Source: Ampelocalamus luodianensis (lineage: Eukaryota; Streptophyta; Magnoliopsida; Poales; Poaceae). From it: a stretch of DNA of 64,000 bases. This document shows positions 1-11,667 of the stretch, piece after piece. The notes under the pieces were generated by a model. That model saw only the letters and a list, made by a program, of their open reading frames with translations. It did not search any database and was not told where the DNA came from. Position 1 is the first letter of the stretch. Every line of letters begins with the position of its first letter. Location of the stretch: NCBI GenBank assembly GCA_036346255.1, contig CM070619.1, positions 33,610,342 through 33,674,341 of the forward strand, read 5' to 3'. The position numbers were made by a program, and so were the translations under genes.

Positions 1-1454
1 TTTGTAAAGGTAAACTGGTCAGGAAAACATTTTCATGATGATGCTAATGAGTGAGTATGTTGGAATTGTGGGATTTTACGGATTTAATCTGAGGATTTCC
101 CTATCTTTTATATGGGAAGTTCGTTGTAGGAGTCTTGGAGTTTAATTTGGGCTTTGCATTTTTATGCTAGGACTTGGGGCACCCAATGATTATGTGTAGA
201 GAAAGTAGATTAAGTGTGGGTTTCGAACAGTGAGATGATCATTGATAGAGCCCTTTAGAGAAAGTATATGAATGTGAGAGTGTGAATTCCAAGTTGTTTA
301 TTTCTAAAAGATTGAGGTGATGTGATTGCGTGTGTGATCTATTTTGAGATCGTTGGAAGTCATCTCACAAATTAATCATGTCGATAGAGGAGTTGTTGAG
401 AGAAAGTTTTGGTGGCGTCGATAGAGCCTTTATACGGGTTGTGGATGATGTATTTCAGCTTGAGTGTAACGTTGAGATTGACAAGTTAAGAGGGATAAGT
501 TAGTGTGTTTTGCGATGAACTGAAACTCCAAAGTTGAGAGAGATTTTATTCCTAAAAGAGATACTGAGAAATTGATACTTCCTCAATGGAGTGAATTGTT
601 TCCTCGATTCTCGTTTGAGTTTTGTGTTGTTGACCAATGTCTTTCGTAAGTTGAGTTTGACCCGATTTTGGTATGTATGGTTCTTATCGGTTCAGGAAGA
701 ATAAAGGAAGTTTTTGATTTGGGCATTTAAAATGATTCCTCCTTTGGTTTTTGTGATGTTTATTCGCAAACTGCCACTTGGAAGGTGGAAGGGTTTTCGT
801 GATGAAATTTCGATTTTTGGATTTGACTCTTTAGCACCGCGCTGGTAACGCTTAGTTGCGATATGAATCCTTCTTTTCAGATGGGTTTTGTTGGTCAAAG
901 AGTTTGCTTAAAGAGAGTTTTGTCGTATGTTTCTGGTTAAAGGAGGGGTCCTTGCTTTAGTGAGGAGTTTATTTGAGAAGGTGGAACACGAGTTCTGTGT
1001 TCTATGTGCATGTCGTGTGGTTCGGTATCTTTGGGAAGGTTAACCCAAGATACATTGGGTTGTTCTCGCTAGTTGGCGTATCGCGATCGTCTCGAGTCCG
1101 TGCGCGGAGTACGTAATGTCTTGTATGTTCTGGTGTTGAGTGAGTACCTGGGAGATCCAGAGTTTGAAGCTTCGGTTGCGCCGTTGACCATCGAGTGAGA
1201 TCTTACCTTCGAGTCTTGTCCGGTGAGTGTACCTGGAATGTTGGGTCGAGTGATAGATCAAACGTCGTATCACGTCCTTGTGTTGTGGTCCTCGGTCGAA
1301 GAGAGAGGCCACTTGGGAAGTTGGAGTTTCGCGTGCGTGAGCTTTAGCCGGTGTTGTTCACACCGGGTATGTAGTTACCATTGTTCGCTTCACGTGAGTG
1401 GTCGCTTTGTCGCAAGCATGTTTAGATTCGGTCGAATCTCGTTAAGAGGGTAGA
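1..1454 (+). mobile_element. LARD3: 3' part of internal region of a coding-dead gypsy-derived element
   Basis: This segment lines up almost base for base with 59478-60799, the internal region of the complete element LARD2, and runs directly into a 3' LTR at about 1455. There is no open frame of retrotransposon length. The element begins left of the window. Near its end the sequence GAGGGTAGA just before the LTR is the expected polypurine tract. The copy is therefore the 3' portion of a non-autonomous Ty3/gypsy derivative. Orientation is plus, judged by homology with LARD2, where the PBS is visible. Confidence 0.85.
1013..1400 (+). pseudogene. decayed gypsy pol C-terminus (end of integrase, GPY/F-like block)
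   Basis: Reading the plus strand with several frame changes gives a recognisable but ruined gypsy pol tail. A block reading NPRYIGLF (about 1042-1065) corresponds to the GPY/F-type module after the integrase core. It is followed by traces of the valine/histidine-rich linker and of a DLTFES-like segment (around 1200-1220). Stops and frameshifts interrupt it throughout. The same ruined tail occurs in LARD2 (60490-60700) and, more diverged, in LARD1 (36500-36830), so the decay predates the last transposition of these copies. What I see is the short motif block; assignment to gypsy pol is from family knowledge. Confidence 0.55.
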
Positions 1455-3942
1455 CGTAATACCCGAAAGTGTGACAAGCAATAGTCGGGAGAGGTTAAGT
1501 GTTCGGGAGAGAAATAAATAAAATTTCGGGAAGGACCAGTTGGAAAATGCGCAAAATAAAAGTTAAAAAGGGGGAATTTTGATTTTGACCCAACACAGGC
1601 TTGGGCCCTGGCCCATGTGGCCTCTTGGGTGGCCGGCCAAGGGGGGGGGCGCCACCTCCTTTCCCCCCTTGTGGCCGCACCCTCCTCCCCTCTCCCATGC
1701 GCCTCCCCTCTAGCAGCCCTCCTCCATGGTTCTTGCCCGCTGGCAGCCTAAGTTTTCCGTGACCGCCCGATCAAGTGGAGAAGGAGAAGGAGTTCCCGGC
1801 AGTGTTGGCCCTAGGTGGAAGAAGGAGGTAAGGAGAGGAGACCTTCCTTGTGGGGGTAATCCGTCGTCTTCCCACGTTCTACATGGGTAACGAAGACTCT
1901 TCCCCGCTGAATTTCTTGTATTAGATGCATTTATGAATTCGTTTAGTGGATTGGTCGCCGACTGCTGTAGATTGCATTCTGTCCAGAACGTTGCGCGACC
2001 GGTTTCAGGTGGTTAGAGGCCGAATTTGGGGTTTTGGTCTCCTAGAGAGTTGTAGGTTATGTTTGTAGCTTTCAGTGGCCACCAAGATCACCCAAATCCG
2101 ATTAACGGTCAGGAAGTTATGAATGTTTTAGTATTGCTGCTCTGTTAATTTGTCAGTTTTAGGCAGTCTGTAGACAACTGGTTATTACTGCTAGTTAAAG
2201 GGAAAATCAGGGAACCTCAGTATAACGAAAAATGTGGGTAATTTCTATACCTTTTCATAGAGATAAAGAACGCGAGATTTGGACCTTCGTAGCACAAGTT
2301 ATGGAGGTTTTAGTGTACTGTCCAGAGAACCCGACGTGAATTCTGAGGCCTGATAATTTGGATTGCTAGGGGCAGTAAATGGCAGAATCAAAAGGGCTCC
2401 CCAACTAAGTTTATTTAGGTAATTTAATTACCTTTTCATAAAGCCTAAGATCATCTTATTTGGATTCTTGAGAAGAAAGTTATGTATTTTAGAAGTTGAC
2501 TGTCCACAGCGGTACCAAAACGATCGCTAGAAATTGGAGGTTTTGTTAACACTTGAGAGTTAGCGAGTTCCGTTGTGTTGTTATTTATGCTTTTGGTTCA
2601 GCATGTTGGTCTTAGATTGGGGTACCTTTATGTTCAGGTGGGAGCGCAGTTCCAGGGGCAGCACCCTCTTCGCGTCCACCGCTCTCGCACGGTTAAGGCA
2701 AGTATTCGGGTTGTTGCATAATTATGTTTGGATGATAAGATTGTTTGTGAATGCTTGCAGTAACTATGCACGGATGTTATTGTGATGAGTTCTCATTTAT
2801 CTTGATGAATGCAAGTTATGGTAAAGCTTTCTTTGTACATTGCTAATTCATACATGGTGAGGTGTACACGTTGAACTCTTGTGTATGAAAGATGTTGACA
2901 TAGAGCATATGCATAATTGAAACATGTTTGAGACTTGGTCGTGTATGCATGTTTTTGATACATGATAGCAAAGTAAAGTGGCTGGCATGATGTTATGCTC
3001 CAAGTATGGTTATGCTCTATTTATGTTCAATGTTATTGTATTTGGTATATTGATGATGAATAGATATTGTGCATGTGCATATTGAGATCTTCTTTGAAGC
3101 TTGGTCACGTGGTGACCAAGTATGCATTTTTGAGGTCCCCGTCATGTATGGGCGGGCTTGAGGTCCCCATTCGTTGAATGTGGGCTATGAGAAAAGAGGT
3201 CCCCATCATTCTGATGATGGGCAAAGGTCCCTATACATGTGGTGTATAGGCTCTTGGTCCCTGTGCCAGAGGGCACAGGCATGGGTATGCAGCGACGGTT
3301 GCATACTTTGCATTACCGGTAAAATGCAAAAGTTAAAGAGAAAGAGAAAGTGCACTTGAGCATCTTGCATCTTGCATCGCATGAGCATATGACATGTTTA
3401 TAATTGAGATGGTAGATGGTTGTTAATGTTACAGTTGTCTATGTTATTGTTGCCATTTAATGTACTTGCTGGGTCTTTGGACTCACTCTTGCTGTTGTTG
3501 TGTTTTTAGGTACCTCTATACAAGAACGGCATGCATGGGAGGGAATAGTAGTGGTTGCACAATCGCACGAACTACTCACATTTGGACTAATAGATTGATA
3601 ATTTAGTAGTTGAGTAATTGCATAAAGAATCTCTTATGATTACTCACTATGCTTGGGATAATTTGTAATAGAGTTGATTAGAGGATTATGAATGTCATTC
3701 TGTTTATGTTTTAGTCGTTTAGCATGCTATGGATGATGTAGTGATGTTAGCATCATTATGGTTATCTCTTGTTTTTGTTGGAGGCTGGATTAGTTAACTA
3801 TGTTATATTTAAATGTTGGGACCTCTGGTTTAGTAACTAAACAAAGGAGGTTCTGTCGGATTTTAGAGAATTATTTCAATGTTAAAATGTTATTGTGTTA
3901 GTTTAGTAGCATTCCAGGCCTTTGTCAGGCTGGGGTGCTACA
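1455..3942 (+). mobile_element. LARD3 3' LTR (about 2.49 kb)
   Basis: The LTR starts at a degraded TGTAATATCCCG (here CGTAATACCCG) and ends GGGGTGCTACA. The next five bases, GAAAG (3943-3947), should be one half of the target duplication; the other half lies outside the window. The uninterrupted form of this target is visible at 9041 (GGGGGAAAGAGCG), in the second copy of the duplicated host sequence. The LTR carries diverged repeats with AAGTTATG at about 2113, 2295 and 2476, a putative micro-exon at 2638-2697 and a stem-loop array at 3100-3330. Confidence 0.85.
3100..3330 (+). other. array of eight consecutive stem-loops in LARD3 LTR
   Basis: Successive inverted repeats follow each other with almost no spare sequence. 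Arms: CTTGGTCAC/GTGACCAAG (3100-3120), a weaker CCCGTCA/TGGGCGGG (about 3138-3157), a degraded CCCCATTC/GAATGTGGG (about 3165-3186), CCCATCAT/ATGATGGG (3202-3221), CCTATACA/TGTATAGG (3230-3250), CCTGTGCC/GGGCACAGG (3260-3279), GTATGCA/TGCATAC (3285-3306) and TTTGCATT/AATGCAAA (3307-3330). Most units are introduced by GGTCCC. Homologous arrays occur in every LARD LTR in the window. Confidence 0.85.
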
Positions 3943-4442
3943 GAAAGAGCGAGGATGAGCACAACTTTCGTACTCGCGAGCCAACATACAAGATGCGATA
4001 ATATACATGCAAGCCTTAACAAGGATGACTCGGGTTCTTTTATTTGCTAAAGCAATAGTTTCAATTATCATTATTAGTAAACCATATCACTTAGCATTTT
4101 AACCCAAATTGCATTTTAATAAAGAGAGTAATTGTGCAATATTAATAGCAATAGAGGTTACCTCCACCATATGCTTATTTTTTATGGTGGTTAAATCTAC
4201 TTATTAACAACACTGGGTACGACTACCCAGGAAAAATCCAAAGGCAAGGTCACAACAACCTAACATATTTCATTCCACCCACAAAGTTTTTATAAATAGA
4301 ACTAACTCATGTAAGTTCCAATGTCTGCCTTTGACCGTAGGCAAGGCTATTCGAATAGTTTCTTACCCTCTGCAGAGGTTGTACGCTTTACCCATAAGAG
4401 ACAATCATCTTGACATGTACGCATATTTCCGTAGATATGTGA
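3943..4442 (-). repeat. copy 1 of a tandemly duplicated LTR-like remnant (X)
   Basis: These 500 bp repeat 9041-9540 with only about three differences, all transitions (for example CGC to CAC near 4385/9483). The segment contains a minus-oriented copy of the CTATTCGAATAG/CTGCAGAG module at 4333-4394. The left edge is the LARD3 insertion point. The right edge is the duplication junction, followed by TAAAA, the target of solo LTR W. It is probably LTR DNA of a minus-strand gypsy element, but no LTR end is preserved. Confidence 0.75.
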
Positions 4443-7220
4443 TAAAATGTGGGCGCCCCAGGTTATTGGAAATGTACTTAATTAAATTCATACTGTAGCA
4501 CAATTGTTAATGAAGGAACAGTACTGCCCCTTTATTAAAGATCATGCTAAAGATATAAATTTAACAAGTGACAATTCCAATAAACAGGATTCCCCGGATA
4601 TATATATATCTCACAATGGTTCCCAGGATCAACGACCATTGCATATATATATCCTTCATCAACATTGCATCAAATACATACAAGTCATACATTGACATAA
4701 TTAAACATAAGTTTACAACATTCGGTTTGGTACTACAATATTAAGTGACTTGGTCACTTCAAAAGTCTAACAGCGGAAGCAAAAACAAAATATTACAATC
4801 CACCAATGGCCTCATCCACCCGCAGGCAATTGCGTAGAGGAAAGAAGTAGCTTTACTCGTTAGCGTCACCCTGATCGGCGCTAACGGGTACTTCATAAAA
4901 ATAACCGTCCTCACCTGCAACAATAGGTGATAGTACCTTGAGTACGGAAGGTACTCAGCAAGTCTTACACAAACTAATAAAAGAAAGTGTTGATTAGAGC
5001 CTACACAAAGGAGTAGAATTTATATATGCATAAGGTTGCAACAGGAAGGTATAAAGGTTCAAATTTGCATAAAGCGATACCTCTTAACCTACAACTACTA
5101 AATTTTGACAAAGCAATTTAGTAAATCAAAGTTTAGTTAGAACAGTAAGTAAATGACATAATTGTAAACAGTACAGTGCATGAATCCCTCATGCAAAACA
5201 ATAAAAACCAAAACCAGTTTTGTAAATCAAAACTTCTATACAGGTGACATCAATTCAAGTTATCGTCCATGACCGTGGACACGGCTATTCGAACAGTTTA
5301 TACCCTGCAGGGGTGTACATCTTTACCCACATGACTTAGCTAGCCCGTTGCCTTCGGATGCCTCCGAATGATGACATACTTCCTTTGGTATGCCGACCGG
5401 GGAAACTAAGATTTGGTATTTTTCAACAAGCTAACACTATTGAGTTGGACCCCCATGTGTGAACTGATCTCGCTTAAACAACGACTGATAGCATCTGTCT
5501 AACCGGGGCACACATGTTGCGTCAGGAATGCCGACCCAAACAAAAGAAGTGCGTAGGGTTCGCTACCCATACTAGTTTGCAATCGGCATCTTTAAGGTGC
5601 GTACATGCAACGAGCACATATACGCCTCACCCTTCTAAGAACATCGTCGACATCGACATACAAGCTCACATGGCATAAAAACGCGGTCAAAGACCTAAGC
5701 ATCTATGCCATACAAGGTCAATACACATATTCTTACTTTCCTGTTTCCAACCCAATAGTCTTAACATCTTACTTAACCAAACATCGCCCATACACTGCAT
5801 GTGGAAGTACGTGGGGGACTTGAATTGAATAGTCAGAGTTCGGTCCTTAATTAACCCGGACAAGTCCACCACAATTCCCAATCTCGTGCACAAAAGCACC
5901 ATCACTAGCTTCCTCTTGTCCGATCAATTTAAATATAAAATTCATTTGGACATAAGTAAACTGGACAAAGAGTTTAAAGTAACAGAAAGCCATTTGTGAT
6001 TCCCATGTTTGACAAGATATTCTTGTCAAACTCTAAAATCTCTAGACTGCATGTCTAAGCCAAATCTGAAAATATAGGTTATAGTATACAGTACTAAGCT
6101 AGGGTTAAGTGTATGATTATAATTAAGGTAACCCACCATGTTAGGTCATATCTAACTACTAACAGATCACAATTTGTATTTTCAGAAAAATAGCATGCAC
6201 AGTTGTCACTGAATTTAGAAAATCTAATGTATAAAATTTGGGATCAACATGGTGCAGAGAGGAAGCTTGCCTTGATAATAATAAACTTCTGTTGCAGGTT
6301 CAGGTTGCTCAGAAATAAATTCACCCACTTCAGCAAAACCAGATTCTAAAAGAAGCAATAAGATCCAATAAATGCCAAAATCGACAATAAGTATAAAATG
6401 GAAGAAATATGCATGATCAATATGGAAATGCATGATTGACAATATGCTTAAGCCATAACTACCCATAATGGTGATACTAACCCATAATATAGCCTACTGT
6501 TTTCAAAAGGCAGAAACTAGGGTTTAGTTCAAAGTTTCAGTTTTCAGATTTTGAAAAGAATGAAGCAGACAGAGCGACTTTGGGTTAATCAAGAATAGAC
6601 TAAGTAAAATACATTAATTTGAAACTTAGTCTAAGGTTTTAGAGTGGATAATACCTAAGCAAACCTAGATTAACCCTATTTGGTCGAGATCACGAAACGC
6701 CAAAATTCAAAAGTTGTCGGTTAAACCGACAACGGAGAGAGAGAATGATCCTCTCTCATGAATGAAGTAGATAGTAATAAAGATCAAGAGACTAACTTGT
6801 TATGCTACTAAGGTTTAGTTTAGACCTAACTAGGATAACAAGTCAACAAAAGAAACCCTAGGTCTTGAAAAGATATGGAAAACCGAAAAGTTATAATAAC
6901 AACTTTTCGTTTGAAACAAATTGAAGCTACGATGCTCAAAAGAATGATTCCCGAAGCTTATAAGGTCCTTAAGATGCTCAAGATATCGAAAACTAGGGTT
7001 TTATCTTACCAGTAGAAGAAAGACACCAAAGCTTCTGAAAACTCGATGTTGATCAACAGAGAAATAAACTCTGGTTCAACCTACAAAAGATGTCAAATCT
7101 TTATTACAAGGTGGAACAGGGTTTAGAATGGATAAGCAAAGGAACAAGAGCAAGAACTCCACCGCCAACAATGGAGGATGAGCTTCAGTGGTCAACAATG
7201 GCAACAGCAAAAAGCTAGGG

Positions 7221-7229
7221 TTTATATAT
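7221..7229 (-). promoter_or_regulatory. TATA box of solo LTR W
   Basis: On the minus strand the sequence reads CATATATAAA followed by CCCTAG. It sits between the GC-rich, motif-dense U3 half (7.3-8.4 kb) and the AT-rich remainder, the expected place for the LTR promoter. Confidence 0.5.
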
Positions 7230-7529
7230 GGATGTTGAGCTACAGGGCAAGATGGAAAGATCTAGAGTTGATGAGGTGTCTACTTAGCTAAATATCCAAA
7301 AATTTGTGGCATAATCTTTGGATAATCCTCTCCTCTGCTCTCAGAAATGGCTGCGCGCAGAGATAAGGAAGAAAGGAGGCAAAATATGACATGTGGGTCC
7401 CTTTGTCATCCTCAGTCGCGCGCGCCTTCAAAAGCTCAAAAGAATATCAGCCGTCCGATTAGAAATGGGCGGCTGTGATAAATAGAGAGGTGAAAAGGTT
7501 TTAATCGGTATCTTTTAATATGGACCGTG

Positions 7530-8180
7530 CGATCTAGAACGGTCGATCGAGATTAAAACAGAGCCCAAAAGGAATCTCGGGATCTACTTTCAAATCTGGA
7601 CGTTGGATTGGAATCCAACGGGCAAATAAAAGGATACACGTCACCCCTTTTTGATGCGATGACGCAGCACCGTTAGATTGGATTTCTACGGTCGAGATGG
7701 GACAAAGAACCGGATGGTCCGATTGCATACACAAATCTGGACCCTACGATTACAATCCAATGGCCCATGAAATTTGGGCCTTAACTGCGCTCGGTCAAAA
7801 AGGAGCGCCGTAGGATTTAAATCCAAAGGTCTAGATAGATCCACGCCTTTTATTTCAAAATGAAACGGGTGATGCGGTTAGATTAAGAATGGACGGCTGA
7901 GATCGTGAGGAGATCCGGAGTCGTCCGAATGCATACACCAATCTGGACCACACGATGAAGATCTAACGGCCCAGAGGAGCGCGGGCCTTAATAACGCGCG
8001 GTAAAAAGGAAAGCCGTAGGATTTGAATCTAACGGCTCAGATAAAAGCGCGCCTTTAAGTTTAAAACGAAAAGGGAGGCGCTGTTGGATCGGAAATGAAC
8101 GGTGGAGATTGAGAAGGGCTCCGGAGTTGTCCGATTGCACACACTGATCTCGATCGTTAGATCAAGATCCAACGGCAGAG
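7530..8180 (-). promoter_or_regulatory. cluster of TCYAACGGYY (MSA-like) motifs in W U3
   Basis: Clear copies are TCCAACGGGC (7614-7623), CCGTTAGA on the opposite strand (7670-7677), TCTAACGGCCC (7962-7972), TCTAACGGCTCA (8028-8039) and TCCAACGGCAG (8168-8178), with further decayed copies between. Many sit inside GTTGGAT...ATCCAAC palindromes followed by (C)AGAT. The motif resembles the plant mitosis-specific activator element bound by three-repeat MYB proteins. Function is inferred only. Confidence 0.5.
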
Positions 8181-8858
8181 ATTAAGGTGCACACGTGGAC
8201 AGCGCGTGGGACGTTGCGGCTTCGCCCGTTCGATTGAAAATCGACGGCTCACAATGCGCGAGGAGATTTGAGCTCGCGCTCGAACGTGACAGAGCCGGAC
8301 TATTTGCACGGGGTTGGACCCAACCACATGGCTCGAGTCGCTACAGTGCTAGGGTTTGGATTCAAACCAGTTTGGTTGACCAGAACCTATTCAAATGCTT
8401 AAAAGGTTTGACTGGGCTTTAAAAATAGCAAATAATTTTGTAAAATCATGAAATTTTTGCTGGAGGCTACTGGGATGATATACTTCCCAGATAAATTTTT
8501 AAAATCACAAGATCACTTTGTAAAATACATAAATATTTATTTTAGCCCGAAAATATTCATTTAAAGACAATTATTTTTCTTTAAGTCAATATAATTTCTA
8601 AAAATACAACAAAAATTATTTTTATTCAAAATAATTTATCTAGGCTTTAATAAAAATACTTCCCAGTCATAATACAAGTTTTTATCTTGTATTCCTTTAA
8701 GACTTTAAATGGTCCTTTTGGGATTTTTGGCAAAAAGGAAGGTTTTTAATTGGTAACATGCTGCCCAAATTGTAGAAATGAACAGTAATGCTATGAACAG
8801 CACCTCATTACTGTTCATAAAGCATTTAATTACTGTTTATAGAATTGGGGCTGTTACA

Positions 8859-10510
8859 TAAAACTACGACAGGCAGGCTTGGATAATATAGGTTGTGCGC
8901 AAGTACCAGCTGAGCTAGCTAGACTGAGGCAAGGCCTAGACTAAGAAACTAAACTACTCTTCTTCTTCTCCTTGCTCATCAGCGTCCAGATCCTTGTAGT
9001 AGGTGTAATCTCCATGATCCGCAGGTTCTAAGGGTTGGGGGAAAGAGCGAGGATGAGCACAACTTTCGTACTCGCGAGCCAACATACAAGATGCGATAAT
9101 ATACATGCAAGCCTTAACAAGGATGACTCGGGTTCTTTTATTTGCTAAAGCAATAGTTTCAATTATCATTATTAGTAAACTATATCACTTAGCATTTTAA
9201 CCCAAATTGCATTTTAATAAAGAGAGTAATTGTGCAATATTAATAACAATAGAGGTTACCTCCACCATATGCTTATTTTTTATGGTGGTTAAATCTACTT
9301 ATTAACAACACTGGGTACGACTACCCAGGAAAAATCCAAAGGCAAGGTCACAACAACCTAACATATTTCATTCCACCCACAAAGTTTTTATAAATAGAAC
9401 TAACTCATGTAAGTTCCAATGTCTGCCTTTGACCGTAGGCAAGGCTATTCGAATAGTTTCTTACCCTCTGCAGAGGTTGTACACTTTACCCATAAGAGAC
9501 AATCATCTTGACATGTACGCATATTTCCGTAGATATGTGAATCAAGGGGAAATCGCCACAAGGCCTTTACAGTGCATCCTCCAGTATTTGTTACACGTGC
9601 TAAGGTTTCACCTAAGGAGGGTTACGTTTCCACACCCGAGTCAACCCTTATCTAGACCTCCTCTTGCGCCCGCTTAACGACTTTCGTCGTGCACCCCGAC
9701 CCATCGTCCTAAAGGCTTACGGCGTCATGGGTCATTTGCCTAGTGCAACTCGTACTAACGGATACAAATTATTTAGCCAGGTCGACACCATTATAGACTT
9801 GTGGTTGCATTGTTTTACATTGGGAGGTCATCATAGGATTAAGTCCTTAGAGACCATCTGGGCGGTTCATACCACATACCATCTACAAACCAATATTCCT
9901 TGGACTGCATTAGCACCCACCAACATACCAACCATCATACCATCCGCCCAGATGTGGTAAGCAATTATTAGGGTTTTTGAGAGGTATAAAATACATTAAC
10001 ACAACCATCTCAGTCATTTACACCCAATGACTGCCCAAAAACCATGTTCATGCTTAAAAGATAATGATTGTGGTAGATAATACCCCGATACTTAAGCAAG
10101 ACTAGTATGGCGCTTAAGTATAACCTATAACTAGTATAGTTACCGCATAATTACTAGGGTGAGAAGGATTTAAGGTAATTCAATCGTCAAGGATGGTATA
10201 CTAATAATTAAACATCAAATTGGCATTTAACTACCTTGAGGTTTTTAACATACATTTGCATAAGAATTAGAGCATGCAATTTGATATTTTAAAAGAATAT
10301 AATTTGCATAAAATTTAGGCTCAAAATGATCACAGTGTTGACTTGCCTAGGTCTAAGGCTAGAGGGTCTTGGTATTCTTGAGCTTGATCGAAATGGAAGT
10401 CTCCTGCTTCTTCGAACTCTATTCAGACGAACGTACTGGAAAAAGATCAAACAAGCAACGATAACAAATAAATACACAATAAATATCAAATGAACTCCAA
10501 ATAAATCAAA
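8859..10510 (-). repeat. X remnant: junction sequence, copy 2 of the 500-bp duplication, and its continuation
   Basis: Removing W and LARD3 restores the order copy 1 (3943-4442), 8859-9040, copy 2 (9041-9540), then unique sequence from 9541. Copy 1 therefore joins 8859 directly, as expected for a tandem duplication of a unit of at least 682 bp. Copy 2 has the minus-oriented TTCGAA module at 9431-9495. The rest (9541-10510) resembles the promoter-distal half of a minus-strand gypsy LTR and has no coding potential. The right end is ragged; no GTTACA terminus was found. Confidence 0.6.
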
Positions 10511-10865
10511 ACCACTGCCATTAGCAAGGTCTTGAATTTACAAATTTTAGGAACAAGTTTCATAATTGTTGGAGTTAAAATGAGTGAGAAATGAATTTTT
10601 GAAGTTTTACTTGGAAAGATTGTCATGTAATTTATTTTTTCACAACCATGTTGTCCTTATTTTCATCCAGTGCTTTTATGAAAATTATACTTCATTAGGC
10701 TGGACAACCATAGCTTATTTCTCTTGAGAAGTCACTCAAGGAGGCAATGGTTCTGAGAATCTGAGAAGGGTAACTGAAATATGTTATTTTCCTACAGATT
10801 GATGTTTAACTACTGTTCCGATCATAATTGGCACATGTCATGGCACTAACTATTTTGTCCCTCAG
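10511..10865. other. AT-rich sequence upstream of the first recognised exon
   Basis: The last part (about 10800-10865) ends in a pyrimidine-rich tract and CAG and reads as intron leading into the exon at 10866. A possible further exon around 10690-10770 has no convincing frame. No other feature was seen. Confidence 0.4.
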
Positions 10866-11030
10866 AGTGAATATGGTATGGAATTCCCTCTCTTTGAGGT
10901 AGAAGCAACTACGGTAGAGCCTATATTCGAGAGGATATACTCATTTATCTTTGACATGGAGCCTGATTATTCTGCAAAAGAGATGGATAGGTCTGTACCT
11001 GTTGCAACATTTGTTGTGAATTTTGATAAG
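10866..11030 (+). pseudogene. exon of a conserved plant protein gene (fragment, exon a)
   Basis: The exon starts after TTTTGTCCCTCAG and ends at AAG before GTACAG, giving 55 open codons in phase 0. The peptide contains SEYGMEFPLFEVEATTVEP near its start and VPVATFVVNFDK at its end. Composition is that of an ordinary protein, not of a transposon. Joined to the exon at 11668 the frame continues without a break across a 637-bp intron, which is strong internal evidence that both exons are real. From memory the peptide resembles a large plant membrane-associated protein (Arabidopsis At5g58100/SPOT1 type); that name is tentative. Upstream exons are missing, since retroelement DNA lies directly to the left, so this is probably a broken or displaced gene. 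Confidence 0.65.
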
Positions 11031-11667
11031 GTACAGGGACTTGTATCTAGCATTGTTCATTTTTGTAAGCATATTAGGTTGATTGCTTATTCTTCTAATT
11101 CCTTTAGTACCTGCATGCAAATTCTATATAGAGTGTAGTCCATCATGGTAAATATTGGAGTCAAGAAGATAATTTTGTGGTTGTTTATCCTCCTTTTTTT
11201 AGGGAAACAGTAGGGGAGTACCCTACTAAAACATGTTTGGAAAACAATTGTACAAAGGTATTTACAAAAGAACAAAAAACAGAATGAGTTAACCCAACCT
11301 GTGGGAGGTTACATCCTCAACAAAACTCACTTTTGACAGATCCAAGTCTAAAGCAATTTCCTCCACGTAAACTTATTTGGTGGTATATTATAAAAATGAT
11401 TTTATTTCTTTTTAACTAAAAGTATGCCAGCAGCCTATAGTTATCAACTCCTAAAAATAAATAAATTAAATAGTCATGCATCATCCTTAGCCTTCTGTAA
11501 CAATTGGAAAGTATCCAGAGATGAGTCCCAAAAGCAATTGACAAGAGCCCAACAATCCTTAGTAAACTGATTGGAGAAAAACACGTGCTTCCAATCTCCA
11601 TCTCCCTATCTTCTACAGTTATACTTTCAGAATGGTAATTAACATCGATACAAGTTTTCCTTGGCAG

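Larger units (their letters stand above)
4448..8858 (-). mobile_element. solo LTR W of a long-LTR gypsy element, 4411 bp
   Basis: On the minus strand this begins TGTAACAGCCCC (right edge, 8858) and ends GGCGCCCACA (left edge, 4448). It is flanked by a perfect 5-bp duplication TAAAA (4443-4447 and 8859-8863), so it is one clean insertion reduced to a solo LTR. It carries the shared TTCGAA/CTGCAG module (about 5267-5331), a minus-strand TATA box (7221-7229) and, upstream of that in minus-strand terms, a cluster of TCYAACGG motifs between 7530 and 8180. No coding capacity was found. Termini, strand and size suit a Ty3/gypsy LTR of the chromovirus sort. Confidence 0.85.

Noticed and set aside
3100..3340. 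CRISPR-like array (regular palindromes)
   Set aside because: Units have different sequences, no constant repeat with unique spacers, and the context is a plant LTR.
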